Below are positions 43,839 through 56,036 of a stretch of DNA of 64,000 bases, piece after piece (position 1 is the first letter of the stretch; each line of letters opens with the position of its first letter). Under the pieces are notes generated by a model. It saw nothing but the letters and a program-made list of their open reading frames with translations, searched no databases and had not been told where the DNA came from. The translations under genes were made by a program, and so were the position numbers. Source of the stretch: Oxytricha trifallax (lineage: Eukaryota; Ciliophora; Spirotrichea; Sporadotrichida; Oxytrichidae); NCBI GenBank assembly GCA_000711775.1, contig ARYC01001494.1, positions 22,075 to 86,074 of the forward strand, read 5' to 3'.

Positions 43839-46800
43839 AATAGAAAAGAAAGGAGTCACAGTACTAAAGACATTGATTTATTGTAGAGGTATGTTGAGTA
43901 GAAGGAGAAAGAAAATTTGTATTTGAGATAGCACAGAATTATTGATAATTTTACTTCGATGCATTTATTTTTATTAATGTAATGGAGCTTTTATCTTTTC
44001 TATTTAAATTTTTAATGATAGCAAAGATCTGACTATTTTAAAAGAATAAAACAAAATTTTATAAATAGAACTATCTTAAGTTTAGAAAAACTTGATGGGT
44101 AAATAAAATTTAGAAAATTAAAAGATAGTATTATTGTTTTGCAATTAATATTTAATTTAAGTTTGTTCTAATGAATTTACGCTTGATTCAATTAAAAATT
44201 AATGCAGCTTCATTATCTTATTTCAAATTATTAAAAATTATAGACATAAGTTATATTTATTAGAAATTTCATTGATTCAAAAGGAATTTATTTATACCAA
44301 CATACTGAGATCACGAGAACGTTAAATAATTAAAAGAATATAATATTTTTATTTTCGTATGTGAGTTGATTTCACAACCTACTTAAACTTATAATAGCTT
44401 TAAGAGTAAAATTTCCAATTACAGAGCAACAGTGAAATTGACTAGATATTCTAAGATAAAAGTGAGGTGCAATTTTATTTGTAAAAAGTGAAGGAAGTCA
44501 AGCATAGAATTATTATCAACTTAATAGAAGTAAAATCTCTTATTTTGGATTAGAAAATAGGTAGTCTAGAGGATGAGTAATTTGATATATAAGTTTAAGA
44601 ATTGACTTTAGATAGCATTTAATTTATATATATATATATATATATTGACTTTAAAGTGTGATAAATTGAATAATGAATAAAAGATATTATTTATAGTTAT
44701 AGTATGAGAAGTCTAGTATTTTAGGAGAAAGATTTAGTAAGAAAAGAACTAGAGCATTTGATGATTTTCAATTCCTACACCATCGAACTATTTCATAAGT
44801 AGAACTTATCAAAGCAGCTTTATTGTCATATTTTTAAGTAAAAACTAAAATAATATTTAATTGAACTAAAGCAACTAGTTTTATCTAAATTTAATGATAA
44901 ATCTTAAAGAGATCTTCTCTAAATTTAATATTAACCTCTCATTTAGCGATCATATGAGATGGAACTTAGAGAAAATATCTCACCACTATTCTAGGAATTA
45001 AATTGATTTATTAGATTAATTAATTATAAAATTTTTATGATAAGCTTTAATAGAATTTTCCAAATAGCTGATTCACAAATTTATAAGAGAAAGCATTGTA
45101 AGTACATAGAATTCGTAATTTATATTATTAGTATTATAAGATAACCTTTTTAGATAAATTTAATTAGTTTTTTACCAAAAGAACAGAATGAAATTAATCT
45201 TAATTCTAGTTAGATTCAATATTGATACCAGAAATAAAAACAGCCAATTATTAATTCTGCCAAAAATAAGTTTAAATTTTAAGGATGGTTTGCTAAGAAC
45301 ATTAAAAATTAAAGAATATATAGAAGAAGATCCGATTCCAACAATATTATTGGATTCTTAATATCATCATTAGTCCTAAAGATCATCTAGTAATTCTTCA
45401 TCACTCTATGATATCATAGACTATTTAGTACTAAATTTCTAGCAGATATTAGATGAAAATAATTAACTTTTACAAGAAAGAGAGAGTTATAAAAATGAAA
45501 ATGTATAGGGCTTAATGTAAGAATGTGAGGAAGTTAGAATTCAGTATTTGGAGTTACAATAGCAGCTCATTAACGTCAAATCTAATGAATCTTCAAAAAT
45601 TAGAGAAATGGAACTCCAAATCTATAATAATCCCCTTTTTATTAAGATCATTTGTTATTAAAGACGTAGGGAAAATCTACAGAACTTTAATTACACAACT
45701 TTACTTTATATGAATGATGGAAAGATCCAAAGAAGAAAAAATCAAAACATTAAATAAGTGGTTGAATAAAACGATTTGTAGGCTAGAAATAAAAACCTTC
45801 AAATTGAGATCACTAAGCTCTTAAATCGTGTAACTGAATTAGGAACTTGTTAAGGAATTGTAGCATTTTGAAAAAGAAAATTGAGCTTGGTAATATAGCA
45901 AACTAAATACAGTTGTAAAAACAAGATTAAAGTCCCTAAGTTCTAAAGATAATACAACAAAGAAGAGACTTTAATCATATCTCTTAAATAATGATTCAAA
46001 TTTACAGAGTGAAAAAAGTAATAGCCATTATGCGAAATACTTGAAATCTAATGATAAATATGAGCTAAATCTTAATAAGTAAATTAAAGAGAGCGTCTTA
46101 AGTCCAAAAGATATTAGTGAAAAGAAAAAGCTATAAATTGAAACAATAGAAGATAATGATAGTATAGAAGAATTTAATTGTCAGAGAAATCAAAAGACTA
46201 ACTAGAATAAGCCTGGCAGCATATATTCTTTGGCTTAATCTCAAGCCAAAAATTCTAATAAAGAAGCAGAGAACTATAAGTTTAATTCTTTGATAGATGA
46301 GTATAGAATAGAGAATGAAAAATGTGCTTAGAAAATCTAAAGCTTATAGCAAAAACTTTCAAACTATTTCTAATAAAATCTCTATTATTACTAATGTTAA
46401 ATAAACTCTTTCTCAGATCCAAAGAATAATGATCATGATATTAGGCCACAAACTGATGCAATCTAAAATGATAAAATTCACACTTAATCTCCATTTTAAA
46501 CATTCAATCCTCACTAATAACATTAATACAGCTCTCAATGTGTGACGCCAAGGAATTATTACAAAGTAATCTCCACACCTATCAGTCAGGAAAATTACAA
46601 AAATCTTGCTTACTTTAATGACTATGCAAACTAAAATTACTTTTCTTAAAGAGAAAAAAAAGATTCTGAGACTACAACTTAAACTAACACAGCTACTGTG
46701 ATTGGAAAACCTCAATATTCTGCATTGAGAAATCCAAATTTAATTAATAAATCATTAGACAAGAGAAGTGAAGCTTAATCCAGTGAGCACAGATCAAACA

Positions 46801-47737
46801 ATCTTTATTCGGGTTAATAAACTGCAAAATTCTCACCAACTACTGACTTTACTTTCAAGTATAAAAATGTTACTGACCCTGTTAATGCTATATCTAAAGT
46901 ACCTTAGAAACTTAAATCAAAGCCAATAAGTCAAAGTTTACACTACCGAATGGATTAAAATAAAGAACATTATGAAAAATAGTAATTGTTTAATAACTAC
47001 ACTGCTATAAATAACTCTTCAAGTTTGAACTGAGGACTGAATCAAATCATAAATTCTCAAGTCATTATTAATCAAGCTAATAACATTCAAGCTAATAAAT
47101 CAAGCATTAGTTCCTCTGAGAGTGTTGAAAACTCAATCAATAGCTATGGAATAACAAAGACCTCTTAAATTTTAAACTAGCCTAGTACTAGTCAAATATC
47201 ATCATCTGGCATTGAGTAAAAATTTAAATATTTACCAGATATTAGAAATTAATCAAAATTTTATCTATAGTGTTAAATTATAATTTATTAATTAAATAAT
47301 TAAAACCCCTGACGAGATATTTATTTGGACTGAGTGTGGTATATTTTTTACTTAAATATGACATTTCATTTATTATACACAAAATAATGTTTTTATTTAT
47401 AAATTAGGTAATTGAATAATTCAACTTTTTAATTTATAATTGTGATAAATTTTAGAAACTGTTCAATTGATATGTGTGTTATAATTAAATAATAATGATA
47501 ATAAACTTAATTATAAATGAAGGCTTTTTATAATAATATATGAAATGTCATATTTAAATGAAAAATAATTATATAATAATATTTATACTATACCACACTC
47601 AAAACCCCAAAACCCTTTCAGTAATTTGATTGAGTTTTTGATTGATAAAAAAAGACTACTAATGCATAATTTATTAGGGTTTTAATAGGGTTTATGTAGG
47701 GGTTTTATGTTTAAATATTTGTAATTTAAGTGAGTAT

Positions 47738-48785
47738 ATGCGAGGTTTGGGGTCAGTTTTTGACAGCGAGTATATAGATATATTGTTTAAGTTGCGTTAT
47801 GGATGTGATGAATATGGTGAATAACTCTAGCCTGTTCTGAATTATACATCTATTGCAAGGCTACTCCATAAATCTCCAGCAACTGTGAGGTCTCACTGTC
47901 TATTAGCATTGAATTTAAAGAGATAGCATCTTAATTCTAAGCCTAAGAGACCCTTAAAATTTTAGCAGCATCATATTGAATATCTTATTAATGATAAGAC
48001 TCTTAAATACTGGGCTCATTTCTCTCTAGCCTAGAGGGCTGTGATGTTTCATCGCCAATTTCCTGAGCTTCACATCTCTGCTTAATCTATAGCGAACATA
48101 TATAAAAAGAATGGAATATCTTACAAGACAGTCAATCGCATTAAGAGAGTGATTGACTTTAATGTTCCATTTTATAAGGATAATTTAAATTATATATTCG
48201 ATTAAATGCAAAGTGCTTAAGAGCATAATATAAAGTTCATACACGCTGATGAGGCAGTATTCACATTTAATACCTTCATATCAAGGTCTTGGTATAAGAG
48301 GTACAGCAACATTGAAGTATATGATTAAAAGGTTAAGGTTTAAACTCATGCAATACTTGGTGGAATAAGTGAAGATAGTGGCCTCGAGACTTATGTTATT
48401 CACCCTCGTTCTATAAAGACTGAATAATATATTAACTTCTTACAATAACTCAGACATAAATACGCTGACTAAGAGATTATTCTATTCGTTGATAACTTAT
48501 CAGTTCATAAAACTAAAGACTCAAGGAAAGAATGAAAGGCTAAACATAACACCTGTATTTAATGTTCCTTACAGCCCTTAGTTTAATGGAATTGAATTAT
48601 ATTTGGGGTTATTGAAAGGCCACTACAAGAAACTTCTACTCTATCACTTAATGCACGACTTGAGGATAGATACAGTCGATTTTATAAAGAGTTCTGATAA
48701 AAGAGTCAGCGATGATAAAGCTAAAGTATGGGCAAGAGAAGGTAGATTTTGTGTTTATAAACAAGTATTAGATTTAAGCGAATGA
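47738..48785 (+). pseudogene. TBE copy 3 transposase, broken
   Basis: Starts at 47738 (MRGLGSVFDSEYIDILFKL) and ends at the TGA at 48783-48785. D,D,E residues are in FIHADEAVF, LFVDNLSVHK and NGIELY. A small deletion and frameshift near 48528 (after KTKDSRK) separates the second Asp from the Glu block, and the conserved Trp after the Glu is replaced by Leu (YLGLLKGHYKK). Inactive as it stands. Confidence 0.85.
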
Positions 48786-48791
48786 ATAAGT

Positions 48792-49580
48792 TCACATATT
48801 AAATTTGCCTGTAAAGGGATTTGGCTTCTCTTTCTTTTCTTCCTCTTAAGGCTTGCTTGGGCCTATGTTTCTTCTCTTAGTGCCAGCCCCTGCATCTATA
48901 TTCATCTCTTCTGGCCTTTATAAATCTTTGAAGAGCCTCTTACTCAATTCATGTTTTACTAGAGACTTTCTCTCTCTGTTTAATTTGCTGCCCTTTCATC
49001 AAGTATATAGCAGTACCAGGTTTTTCTATAAAGTTAGAAGACTAAGCTTACTTGAGATGTAAGGATGCTTTTAAAGTTCCTACAGCCAGGTATCACTTAT
49101 TTTAATACCTTGCTTCTCTTTTTCTTCAGGAGAGATGCTGTATCATTTCTTGTGAGCTTCTTAAATAATTTCATTTAAGTACTCAGGTTTCAGAGTTCCA
49201 AGAACACCAAAGAAGAAGTTTCTCTCTGGCAACTTATTAGAGAGCTGTAGTTTTGATGGAAGGTAGAGAGCAACATCTGGATCACTCATAGCATCATCAT
49301 TGAAGTTTGTTATTGAAAATTCCAGGGTAGTTAGGTATTTCGATCATTCTGTTTCATTAGACTTAAAAGCTTTTTTCTCTTAACTCAGTAAGGCTTTTAA
49401 GAAGGAGATTTTAGTTCCTTCCTGGGTTGGCAAGGACAATCCAACTATAATGGATTTATTAATCTTACTTAAGAACGTACCTTGCTATACCAAATATCTA
49501 TAAAGATCATCTTTACTTAAAAATTTTCCTATTAAATCTTGAGATTAAATTCTCTTCATTGCATCATTCATAGACTCCAT
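48792..49580 (-). pseudogene. TBE copy 3 small gene, broken
   Basis: Starts at 49578-49580 (MESMNDAMKRIQSQDL). Conserved blocks include TKISFLKALL. Frameshifts occur near 49345-49320 and again after the intron near 48985. The 26-base GTAAG...TAG intron is at 49026-49051. The tail with MNIDAGAGTKRRN and KEKPNPF ends at the TGA at 48792-48794, seven bases from the convergent transposase stop. Protein role unknown. Confidence 0.75.
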
Positions 49581-49639
49581 CTTGCTTCCTCTTTCTAGAA
49601 ATGTTAATGAAATTTACAATTATGGATATCCATTCTAAG

Positions 49640-50100
49640 TTTATTAAAATCTTTCTACTAAATAGGGAGGACCTACTGAAGGTCAACCTTGAAAAGATAT
49701 GCGGAGAAGCATTGAAAAACTTGCTCCAAGCTTCACAGATTGATTTCCATTTTTATCAATCTATCTCCATTAAATTGCTCCTAATAATGTTTAATTATTT
49801 TAGGAGGTCCTCCAAATAAAGTTCAAACATTATTAGGAGTTAAATTTTAAGGTTAAAACTTAATTAGGAGCATATTAAATTTAAAAATGTTTAATAAGTT
49901 TACCTCAAAATTAAGTTCAAACTTGATTTGGAGGACCTCCTAGAGAAACAAAACTTCATTAGGAGTATTTTAATTTACTAAAACGAATAAAAATCTCATA
50001 AAATATGTCAACTTACAGTCTTTTATGATTAATTAATTTTCTTTCCTCTCAGCAAAGAATCTACCAGAGTGTCCTATACTCTACTATAATCGTTTATATC
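49640..50100. promoter_or_regulatory. TBE copy 3 divergent spacer with AATTAGGAG motif array
   Basis: Repeated, partly inverted AATTAGGAG, GGAGGACCTCC and TTCAAACATTATTAGGAG motifs between the small gene and the kinase gene. Equivalent in position and style to the spacers of the other TBEs. Regulatory function inferred. Confidence 0.4.
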
Positions 50101-50145
50101 GGTAAATTTTATCATTATTATAATAAAATATATAAGCAAACTAAA

Positions 50146-51595
50146 ATGAGCGATAACCTGTTAAGAAGAGCGGCATTACTTGGATCAAGCCAATAAAAGT
50201 TATCATTCCAGCAACCAAGAAAAGTAGAGACCAGAGACGCTTGTACTCAGTGAAAGCCTACTTATGACAATTTTGACCAGTCTAGATTTGAGATTTAAAT
50301 ATAAGTTAAGCAGGAGGTTATAATAGAAGCTGTCTAAATTGAGGAGGAAGTTAAACAACCCTCCATAGAGCATTAATAAAAAAAAATACCAGCCAAAGTT
50401 GACTATTAATGCAAAGAATGCAAAAAAGCTTTCCCTTACAAGTAAACTTATAAGAAACACTTGAAAGATATACACAACGATATGCCAAGGTTATATCTCA
50501 AGCATTAAAAGAAAGATGAGAAGTAAGTCTGTGAGTTCTGTGAGAAGCCATATTCTCATACTAGAGACCTCAAAGGGCACTTAAAGAAAAAGCACAATTA
50601 AAGTTTGTCTTTATTCATGAACCTACAGGGAATAGATTCCTCTAAAAGAGGAGATCAAGAAACCCAGTAGACTCTCTTAGAGTTGAAGTCTAGAAGTAAG
50701 TTAAAATGAAGAAAGCAGTCAAGAACTTTCCAGTCTCTGAGATCAATAAAATCATGGTTAAAATAGAGGCAATGAAGATTCCCATATTAAAAATTATTGA
50801 CTTAGATTCTTGCCTAGAAAGCTACCTCACTCTTGAAGAAAAAAAAGAGAAGAGAGTCATTACAGATGACTAATATGCTTATAAGATATATCCTTTCAAT
50901 TACTTCCTTGCTGATGACAAGTTCCAAATGGAATTTGCTAATGAATATTAGCTCTTTAAAGGCAAAGTTAAATGAGTGCAGGCATATCATCTAGCAAGAT
51001 GCTATATTACTTGGTAAAGATCATGTAGCCTTCAGGCTTCCTTTACTTGAAATGACTTACAGAGAATTCTTATCTGACAATAGATGTCAGAGATAAATTA
51101 GCTAGATAGTATAGCAGACAGTTGAAGGGATGAAGAGCTTCACAAGCTAGGTTATGTTCATAGAGACTTAAAGCCAGAGAACATCATGTGAACTTTCAGC
51201 CTCTTAGAGTTTATATTATTGACTTCAACAGAGCTCAAAGAGTGCAAGCCTCTGCATAAGGAAATGTATACGGCACTCCTGGATATTTCCCAGAGAGAAA
51301 AGATTGGAGAGATGGAGACACTTAATGGGATATCTGGGCTCTAGCAGTAATAATAATAGAGAGAGACATGCCAAGAAACGAACACTTTAGCTGCAGGGGT
51401 GAGAGAGATTCTAACCAGAGAATCAAACAATATCTCGATAAAAATAAAACAAATGGAGGTCTCAGAGAACTTGCATACTCAACTATTATCAAGCCAAGCT
51501 AAGAGAATTAACAAACAATAGAAACAATCAAACATCAACTTAGAAAGATAAAATTCAGAGAACTGCCACATGACTCTAAGCTTATGTTTGTGTGA
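50146..51595 (+). pseudogene. TBE copy 3 57-kDa zinc-finger/protein-kinase gene, broken
   Basis: Begins MSDNLLRRAALLGSS at 50146. C2H2 fingers at about 50405-50600 (CKEC..YKQTYKKHLKDIH and CEFC..HTRDLKGHLKKKH). Kinase-like motifs follow: RDLKPEN in the catalytic loop, IIDFNRAQ in place of DFG, GTPGYFPE and WDIWALAVIII. It ends at the TGA at 51593-51595. Indels near 51132 (before ELHKLGYVH), at the ATG TGA AC position near 51187, and near 50965 break the frame. Confidence 0.78.
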
Positions 51596-52444
51596 AATAT
51601 TTTTAAAAACTCGCTTGTTATACTCACTTAAAATACTAATATTTAAACATTAAACCCCTACATAAACCCTATTAAAACCATAATAAAGTATGCACTAATA
51701 GTCTACTTTTATCAATCAAAAACTCAATCAAACTACTGAAAGGGTTTTGGGGTTTTGACTCTATCCCAAATAAATATCTCGTTCGGGATAGAGTGTGGTT
51801 TTAATTGTTTAATTAATAAAATTATAATTTAATACTAGATAAAACTTTGATTAATTTCTAATATCTGGTAAATATTTAAATTTTTACTCAATGCCAAAAT
51901 ACAACCTCCTTAGATTATTACTCACTATGACTCAAATACCCTCTATTAATCAAAATCTAATTATAATTACTCAAATTACAATAAAACACCAGTCAGCAAT
52001 AAAAATAGCTCTGTGGGGGGAGATGGCTACATCAATAAAGGCAATGGCTTTGGTAAATAGTAGCCACCTTTATCAATAGAAGTGGTGATAAAAATAGCTA
52101 TATTTCTGGGTTTGGAACTAGAACAACTAAGTACTATGTGAATAAGTAACAATATAACTCTAATAATTAATACTAATCGGTATTAATAGATAGATAGATT
52201 AATTAAATTAATATTTATATAATAATTTTCTAAAAATACTATGATTTTGATTACATTGGAAATTTTTTCATTTTTAATTTTATTTTATATAAAATTTTGC
52301 TTAAATTTGAATCACTTAAGTTAGAAAATAATTTATTAGATTATTTAAATAACAATATTATTGCAAAACAATAAATTAGATTTCATCAATGAATCATACA
52401 TATTTTGAACTTTCTTGCTATTATTATTTAAATATTAATAATAA

Positions 52445-53425
52445 ATGTTGAAGAAGGCAGTGCATTAAACTTTCGGCAAATAAGCTCTTTTCCAAAGTGC
52501 TGCTCAAAGAACCTTTATCACCTCCCCTGATAAGAACTATAAGGTATGTTAAGATTAGATGACGTTGTATAATTTTATTTTTTATACTTTGTGAAAGCAC
52601 TAAAGTTATTTCTATATAAAATTTTCAAAGTAAATTACAAATCTATAATGGAAATGAGAAAAAGATGACTAATGAATTTTATAGCAACCAGAGAATCTCT
52701 AAGAAACGATTCAACATTTGGACAAGACTATGCTAACTTTCACTCTTCTATACTTCACTGCTAAATGGAAACCTATTTGCAAGCAGATCGAGAAAGATTA
52801 CGAAAAAATTAGTTGAATACGCATTTAAGTTATATACAACATCTTTATTCATCAGTTTATTAGTTAATTTCTTCTTTATTTTAAGAACCACTTAAAATGA
52901 TATTACTTTTATTAAGTATTATAAACACTTGCAACACATTCCAACAATTTGAGCACATCAGAGTAGACTGTGACTCCACTCCCACTGTGAAGTTCTACTT
53001 TGACGCTCGTGTTGAGCCTCAATTTCTTGTGTTGTTGAATGGTAGTGAACTCAGGCGTGTTGTCGGCTACAACTTCATTAAGTTGCAAGATATCCTAGAG
53101 AAGACTACTGCTCTTCATCAGAGAAATTCCCAATACTATGGAGACACTGCCAACTCATGGGAGAGATTTAAATCTCATTAAATCATTATATTTTTTTTAA
53201 TATGGATTCTCAATGATATACAATATGATTGGTTTATAAAATGAATAAAATTTCAGTTTAAAATGTAACTAAAACCAGTATTTGAGAAATTAAACTAAAT
53301 TTAATAGATTCTACGACAGCTACGACAGATGGACCAGATCTGGAGAGAACGACAAGGACGCCTTCATACTTTACTACGAGACAGTCAGTGACCAACACAG
53401 AGGTGCAGGCACTAACAATCCATGA
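52445..53425 (+). CDS. Thioredoxin-like protein, probably mitochondrial, with two IESs
   Basis: Exon 1 at 52445-52543 encodes MLKKAVHQTFGKQALFQSAA, a basic, Ser/Ala-rich start like a mitochondrial presequence. A GT-AG intron spans 52544-52684. Then KTMLTFTLLYFTAKWKPICK, with the thioredoxin active-site context W-x-x-x-C but only the second Cys of CxxC kept (KPIC). After an IES comes QQFEHIRVDCDSTPTVKFY, then PQFLVLLNGSELRRVVG (cis-Pro and NG loop of the fold). After a second IES comes the C-terminal extension YDSYDRWTRSGENDKDAF, ending at TGA 53423-53425. All four coding parts join in frame once the pointers are resolved. Loss of the first Cys suggests no disulfide reductase activity. It is convergent with the cNMP gene. 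Confidence 0.8.
52814..52917. other. IES with AGT pointer
   Basis: AGT at 52811-52813 and 52915-52917. Deleting one copy and the interior joins GAA AAA ATT AGT to ATT ATA AAC in the thioredoxin-like frame. Interior AT-rich and non-coding. Confidence 0.6.
53169..53310. other. IES with AGATT pointer
   Basis: AGATT at 53164-53168 and 53306-53310. Deletion joins TGG GAG AGA TTC TAC GAC in frame. There is no GT at the left edge, so it is not a canonical intron. Confidence 0.7.
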
Positions 53426-53614
53426 ACAGACAGCCAGAAATAACTATATCAAAGTAGTTAACTCATTTATTCTAACTTCATTCAGTAAATATTAATTAAA
53501 ATATCTCATTAGAGTCATTAAATTAAGACTATATACTAAATTAAAATACATTTCATCTATCTAGTTAAACTACTTGCTTTTGTTACATGCCTTTTCTCTG
53601 ATCCCAATTTGATT

Positions 53615-55631
53615 TCATCTTATCTTAAACTCAAAATTAAAGTGAATTTAATTTAAATTATAGCTATTTAAGATGCAATATGATCCTACAGACTCAACAA
53701 ATTAATTCAAGCATTATTTTGAAAATATGTGAGTCATAAGTAATTTAATTTTCATATTTTTATGATAATCATTATAAGTTTAGTAGCTCTTAATTTTATA
53801 TACATCCCATTCTCTGAACTTATCTTTAATTTTCTATACGTTTTTAAGCACATAGGGTTGACCTGGCTCAAACACATGCATGAGTTTACTCCAAATCATT
53901 TTCTGAGTGTGCTCAGGGAAGAAATCTAGTAGTAGCTAATCTATCAGATACATCCCCGCTGTGGCTGAATTTGCAATCATTGAGAGCATGGAAGATCTCT
54001 CATTCTTCATTATTTTCAGGGTTATCACGGAATATCTTCGCCTTATGAATAAATACTAGAAGTCACCCAATACTTGCTTCACTTTTTTTCATAGAGATAT
54101 TTTAACATATCTAATATAAAATAGATTACTTAAATTCTTTTTGATAAAATATAAATTATCAATGTTAGTGCTTGAATGTTTGAGTTGTTGACCTCCAGCA
54201 AGCCTAGCACCTCTTCTTTTAGCATCCTAAATGGATGGTTTGTTTCTGCGTTTATCATAAGTTTCTTTTTTATTTTGAACTGGCAGCAATGCATAATTTA
54301 ATATTGGATAATAGGGTATTGCTGTAAATAGAAAACTCTGTTCATAGTATAATTCGAATTATTTATTGAATACTCTGCCTCCAAAGTAAGCTTTGGGTAG
54401 TAAAGTGAAAAACACCATCAACATAAATATATAAAATCGAAAAAATATCCTTACCAAATCCTTGTAGACAGTGAAATCTTTCAATCTGCATCCCTTGACA
54501 TCAACTAATATCTACTCATTTTGATAAGTTTTATGATGTGTGTTGACTTATTGCAAGAAATCTGAGTAAAATTTTTGGTTGTTTTAGCCTATTTGATTAC
54601 CACTTTCACTCACTACACTTTAATGCAGTTATTTATAAAATGTAAGAAAGATTAATAGAATTATTACTAATGGCATTGTAAATAAAAAATAGATAACTTT
54701 TGATCTATATTCGCTTAGAATTTCCACTTTTTAAAGCGGCTTTATCATAGAACATGTGAGATGAGCCAGTAGAGTTAGTTTTTATGTTTTAATTTTTAGG
54801 ATGTAGTCTGGTGTAATCACTTGCTTGATTTGATCTCATTGCTTGTTTCTCAGCACATACCAAGCATTCTCCTTCCCTCACAATCTTTTAATATATAATT
54901 GATAAAGTTTATTAGTTATATAATAATAGATTATTATTTTATTATTGGAATAGCTAATTAGAAAACAATAGTCATTCCTAAATTATATTATAAAATGTAA
55001 TTTGTATTACCCATATATAATTGTTTTCTTTTCAATTTTATGAATAATAAGTCCTTCTAGCAGCTCCCCAGCTTTAACAATAATCTCCCTCATTTTAGGC
55101 TTCTTGACCTTAATTTTACTAGCTAGAGGCAGCAATATGTACATATCTATGTCCTAAAAGATATCCAACTTTCTTAGGAAATTGATTCTTTTCTCATATT
55201 TTTTTATAGAGCTGGGGAATTTATAATTAGCTAGGCCACCTTTTTATTTAGTTTAAGAAGGATTGTTTGGCTTTCAAGTGCTGTAGTTGTAACTATTTGT
55301 TTGTGTAAGTCAGCTATGATATAAATTAATTCTTAAATATTAAGAAAATATAATAATAAGCTGAGAGTATTTTTATTTAAACATCGAATGTCCAATGACA
55401 TGTATTTTTCTTAATGATTTCCGGAGTGAGAGAATCAGTGGGTTCAAAATGAGCAATTTCACCGATATAATCTCCATCATAACACACTCTCGTATTAACG
55501 GGGACATTACCTAGCTCCTCTTTGACCGACCTCACACATACACTGCCCTTGATAATGACATAAAAATCTTCACTAATATCACCCTGGTTGAATATCACCT
55601 AATCTTTACCATATGTTTCTAAAGTAGCCAT
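53615..55631 (-). CDS. Cyclic-nucleotide-binding-domain protein
   Basis: Start at 55629-55631 (MATLETYGKDQVIFNQGDIS). First CNB domain at 55380-55620 has VIFNQGD, FYVIIKGSVCV and YDGDYIGEIAHF. A second at about 55020-55230 has INFLRKLDIFQDID, LLPLASKIKVKKP and IVKAGELLEGLIIHKI. Continuing segments at 54880-54720 (VREGECLVC), 54600-54440, 54400-54180 (LLPKAYFGGRVFN) and 54100-53740 (NSATAGMYLIDQLLLDFFPE) run to the TGA at 53615-53617. Segments are joined by introns or IESs. Ciliates have many such proteins, whose role (cAMP/cGMP sensing) is inferred. The phosphate-binding GE...R signature is only partial (GEIA without a clear Arg). An upstream exon is possible. Confidence 0.7.
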
Positions 55632-56036
55632 TTGATACAATTAAGATCGAACTGACTAGGGGAACTTTATGAAGAACTTCAGTGGATTCAGTATTTACCC
55701 CACAATTTATTATACTATAGTAAATATTGTTATTAAGTATTAAGTGAAATACGAAGTTTCGATATATTTATTTATAATTTGTATGTTTCTTTCTTCCTGA
55801 GGAAGTGAGTAATTATCTATAATTTACTTGATTTAATCCAAATTAAATCTCTTAGTTAATTAGGCTTGTTGTTAATGTTTGCTAAATGGATCTCCGACAC
55901 TATCAAGGGTATTTTAATTAAAAATAATATTTATTATAATTTTCTCAAGATTAATCATAATTATTTTAATTTAGAAAAAAAATTTTAAATAAATTTCATA
56001 TCAAACTAGTTTAAAATCTGAAAATTAAATCTGACT
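55632..56036. other. AT-rich gap
   Basis: No coding signal. Lies between the start of the CNB gene and the end of the TPR gene. Confidence 0.4.

Larger units (their letters stand above)
47600..51757. mobile_element. TBE: TBE transposon copy 3, divergent subfamily
   Basis: 4,158 bp. The left end is CAAAACCCCAAAACCC followed by TTTCAGTAATTTGATTGAG and the right end is its inverse, giving an inverted repeat of about 105 bases that differs from copies 1, 2 and 4 beyond the telomere repeat. The target duplication is ACT (47597-47599, 51758-51760), again ANT. Gene order as in copy 2. It sits in the central part of a foldback element within a coding gene. Confidence 0.94.
47208..51895. repeat. Foldback element interrupted by TBE copy 3
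   Basis: Inverted repeats of about 130 bases at 47208-47335 and 51762-51895 (outer ends GGCATTGAG...CTCAATGCC). A second inverted pair lies inside the left part (about 47335-47380 against 47535-47590, around ACATTTCAT). Without the TBE the element would be about 530 bp. The outer boundary has no clear target duplication, but removing 47208-51895 joins TCA TCA TCT to AAA ATA CAA in frame. Confidence 0.65.
41110..52190 (+). pseudogene. Long Gln/Asn/Ser-rich coiled-coil protein, interrupted by two elements
   Basis: Starts at 41110 (MQQIVFSSSPKNTP) and is coding-like in blocks to about 52190. Early blocks (41430-41900) are coiled-coil-like (YLKDELRKVEIVNKD). The Rep element at 41916-43838 interrupts the frame and its removal at TA restores it (..GKRQ-INRKERS..). 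About 45980-47207 is one long open frame, very rich in Gln, Asn, Ser and Tyr. The foldback element plus TBE copy 3 (47208-51895) then intervenes, and about 51896-52190 resumes in a compatible frame (HYDSNTLYQSKSN, then SGFGTRTTKYYVN). In-frame TGA occurs near 41231 and 47040, and shifts near 41850 and 52060. Not recognised. Low complexity suggests a structural or RNP-type protein. Confidence 0.5.
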
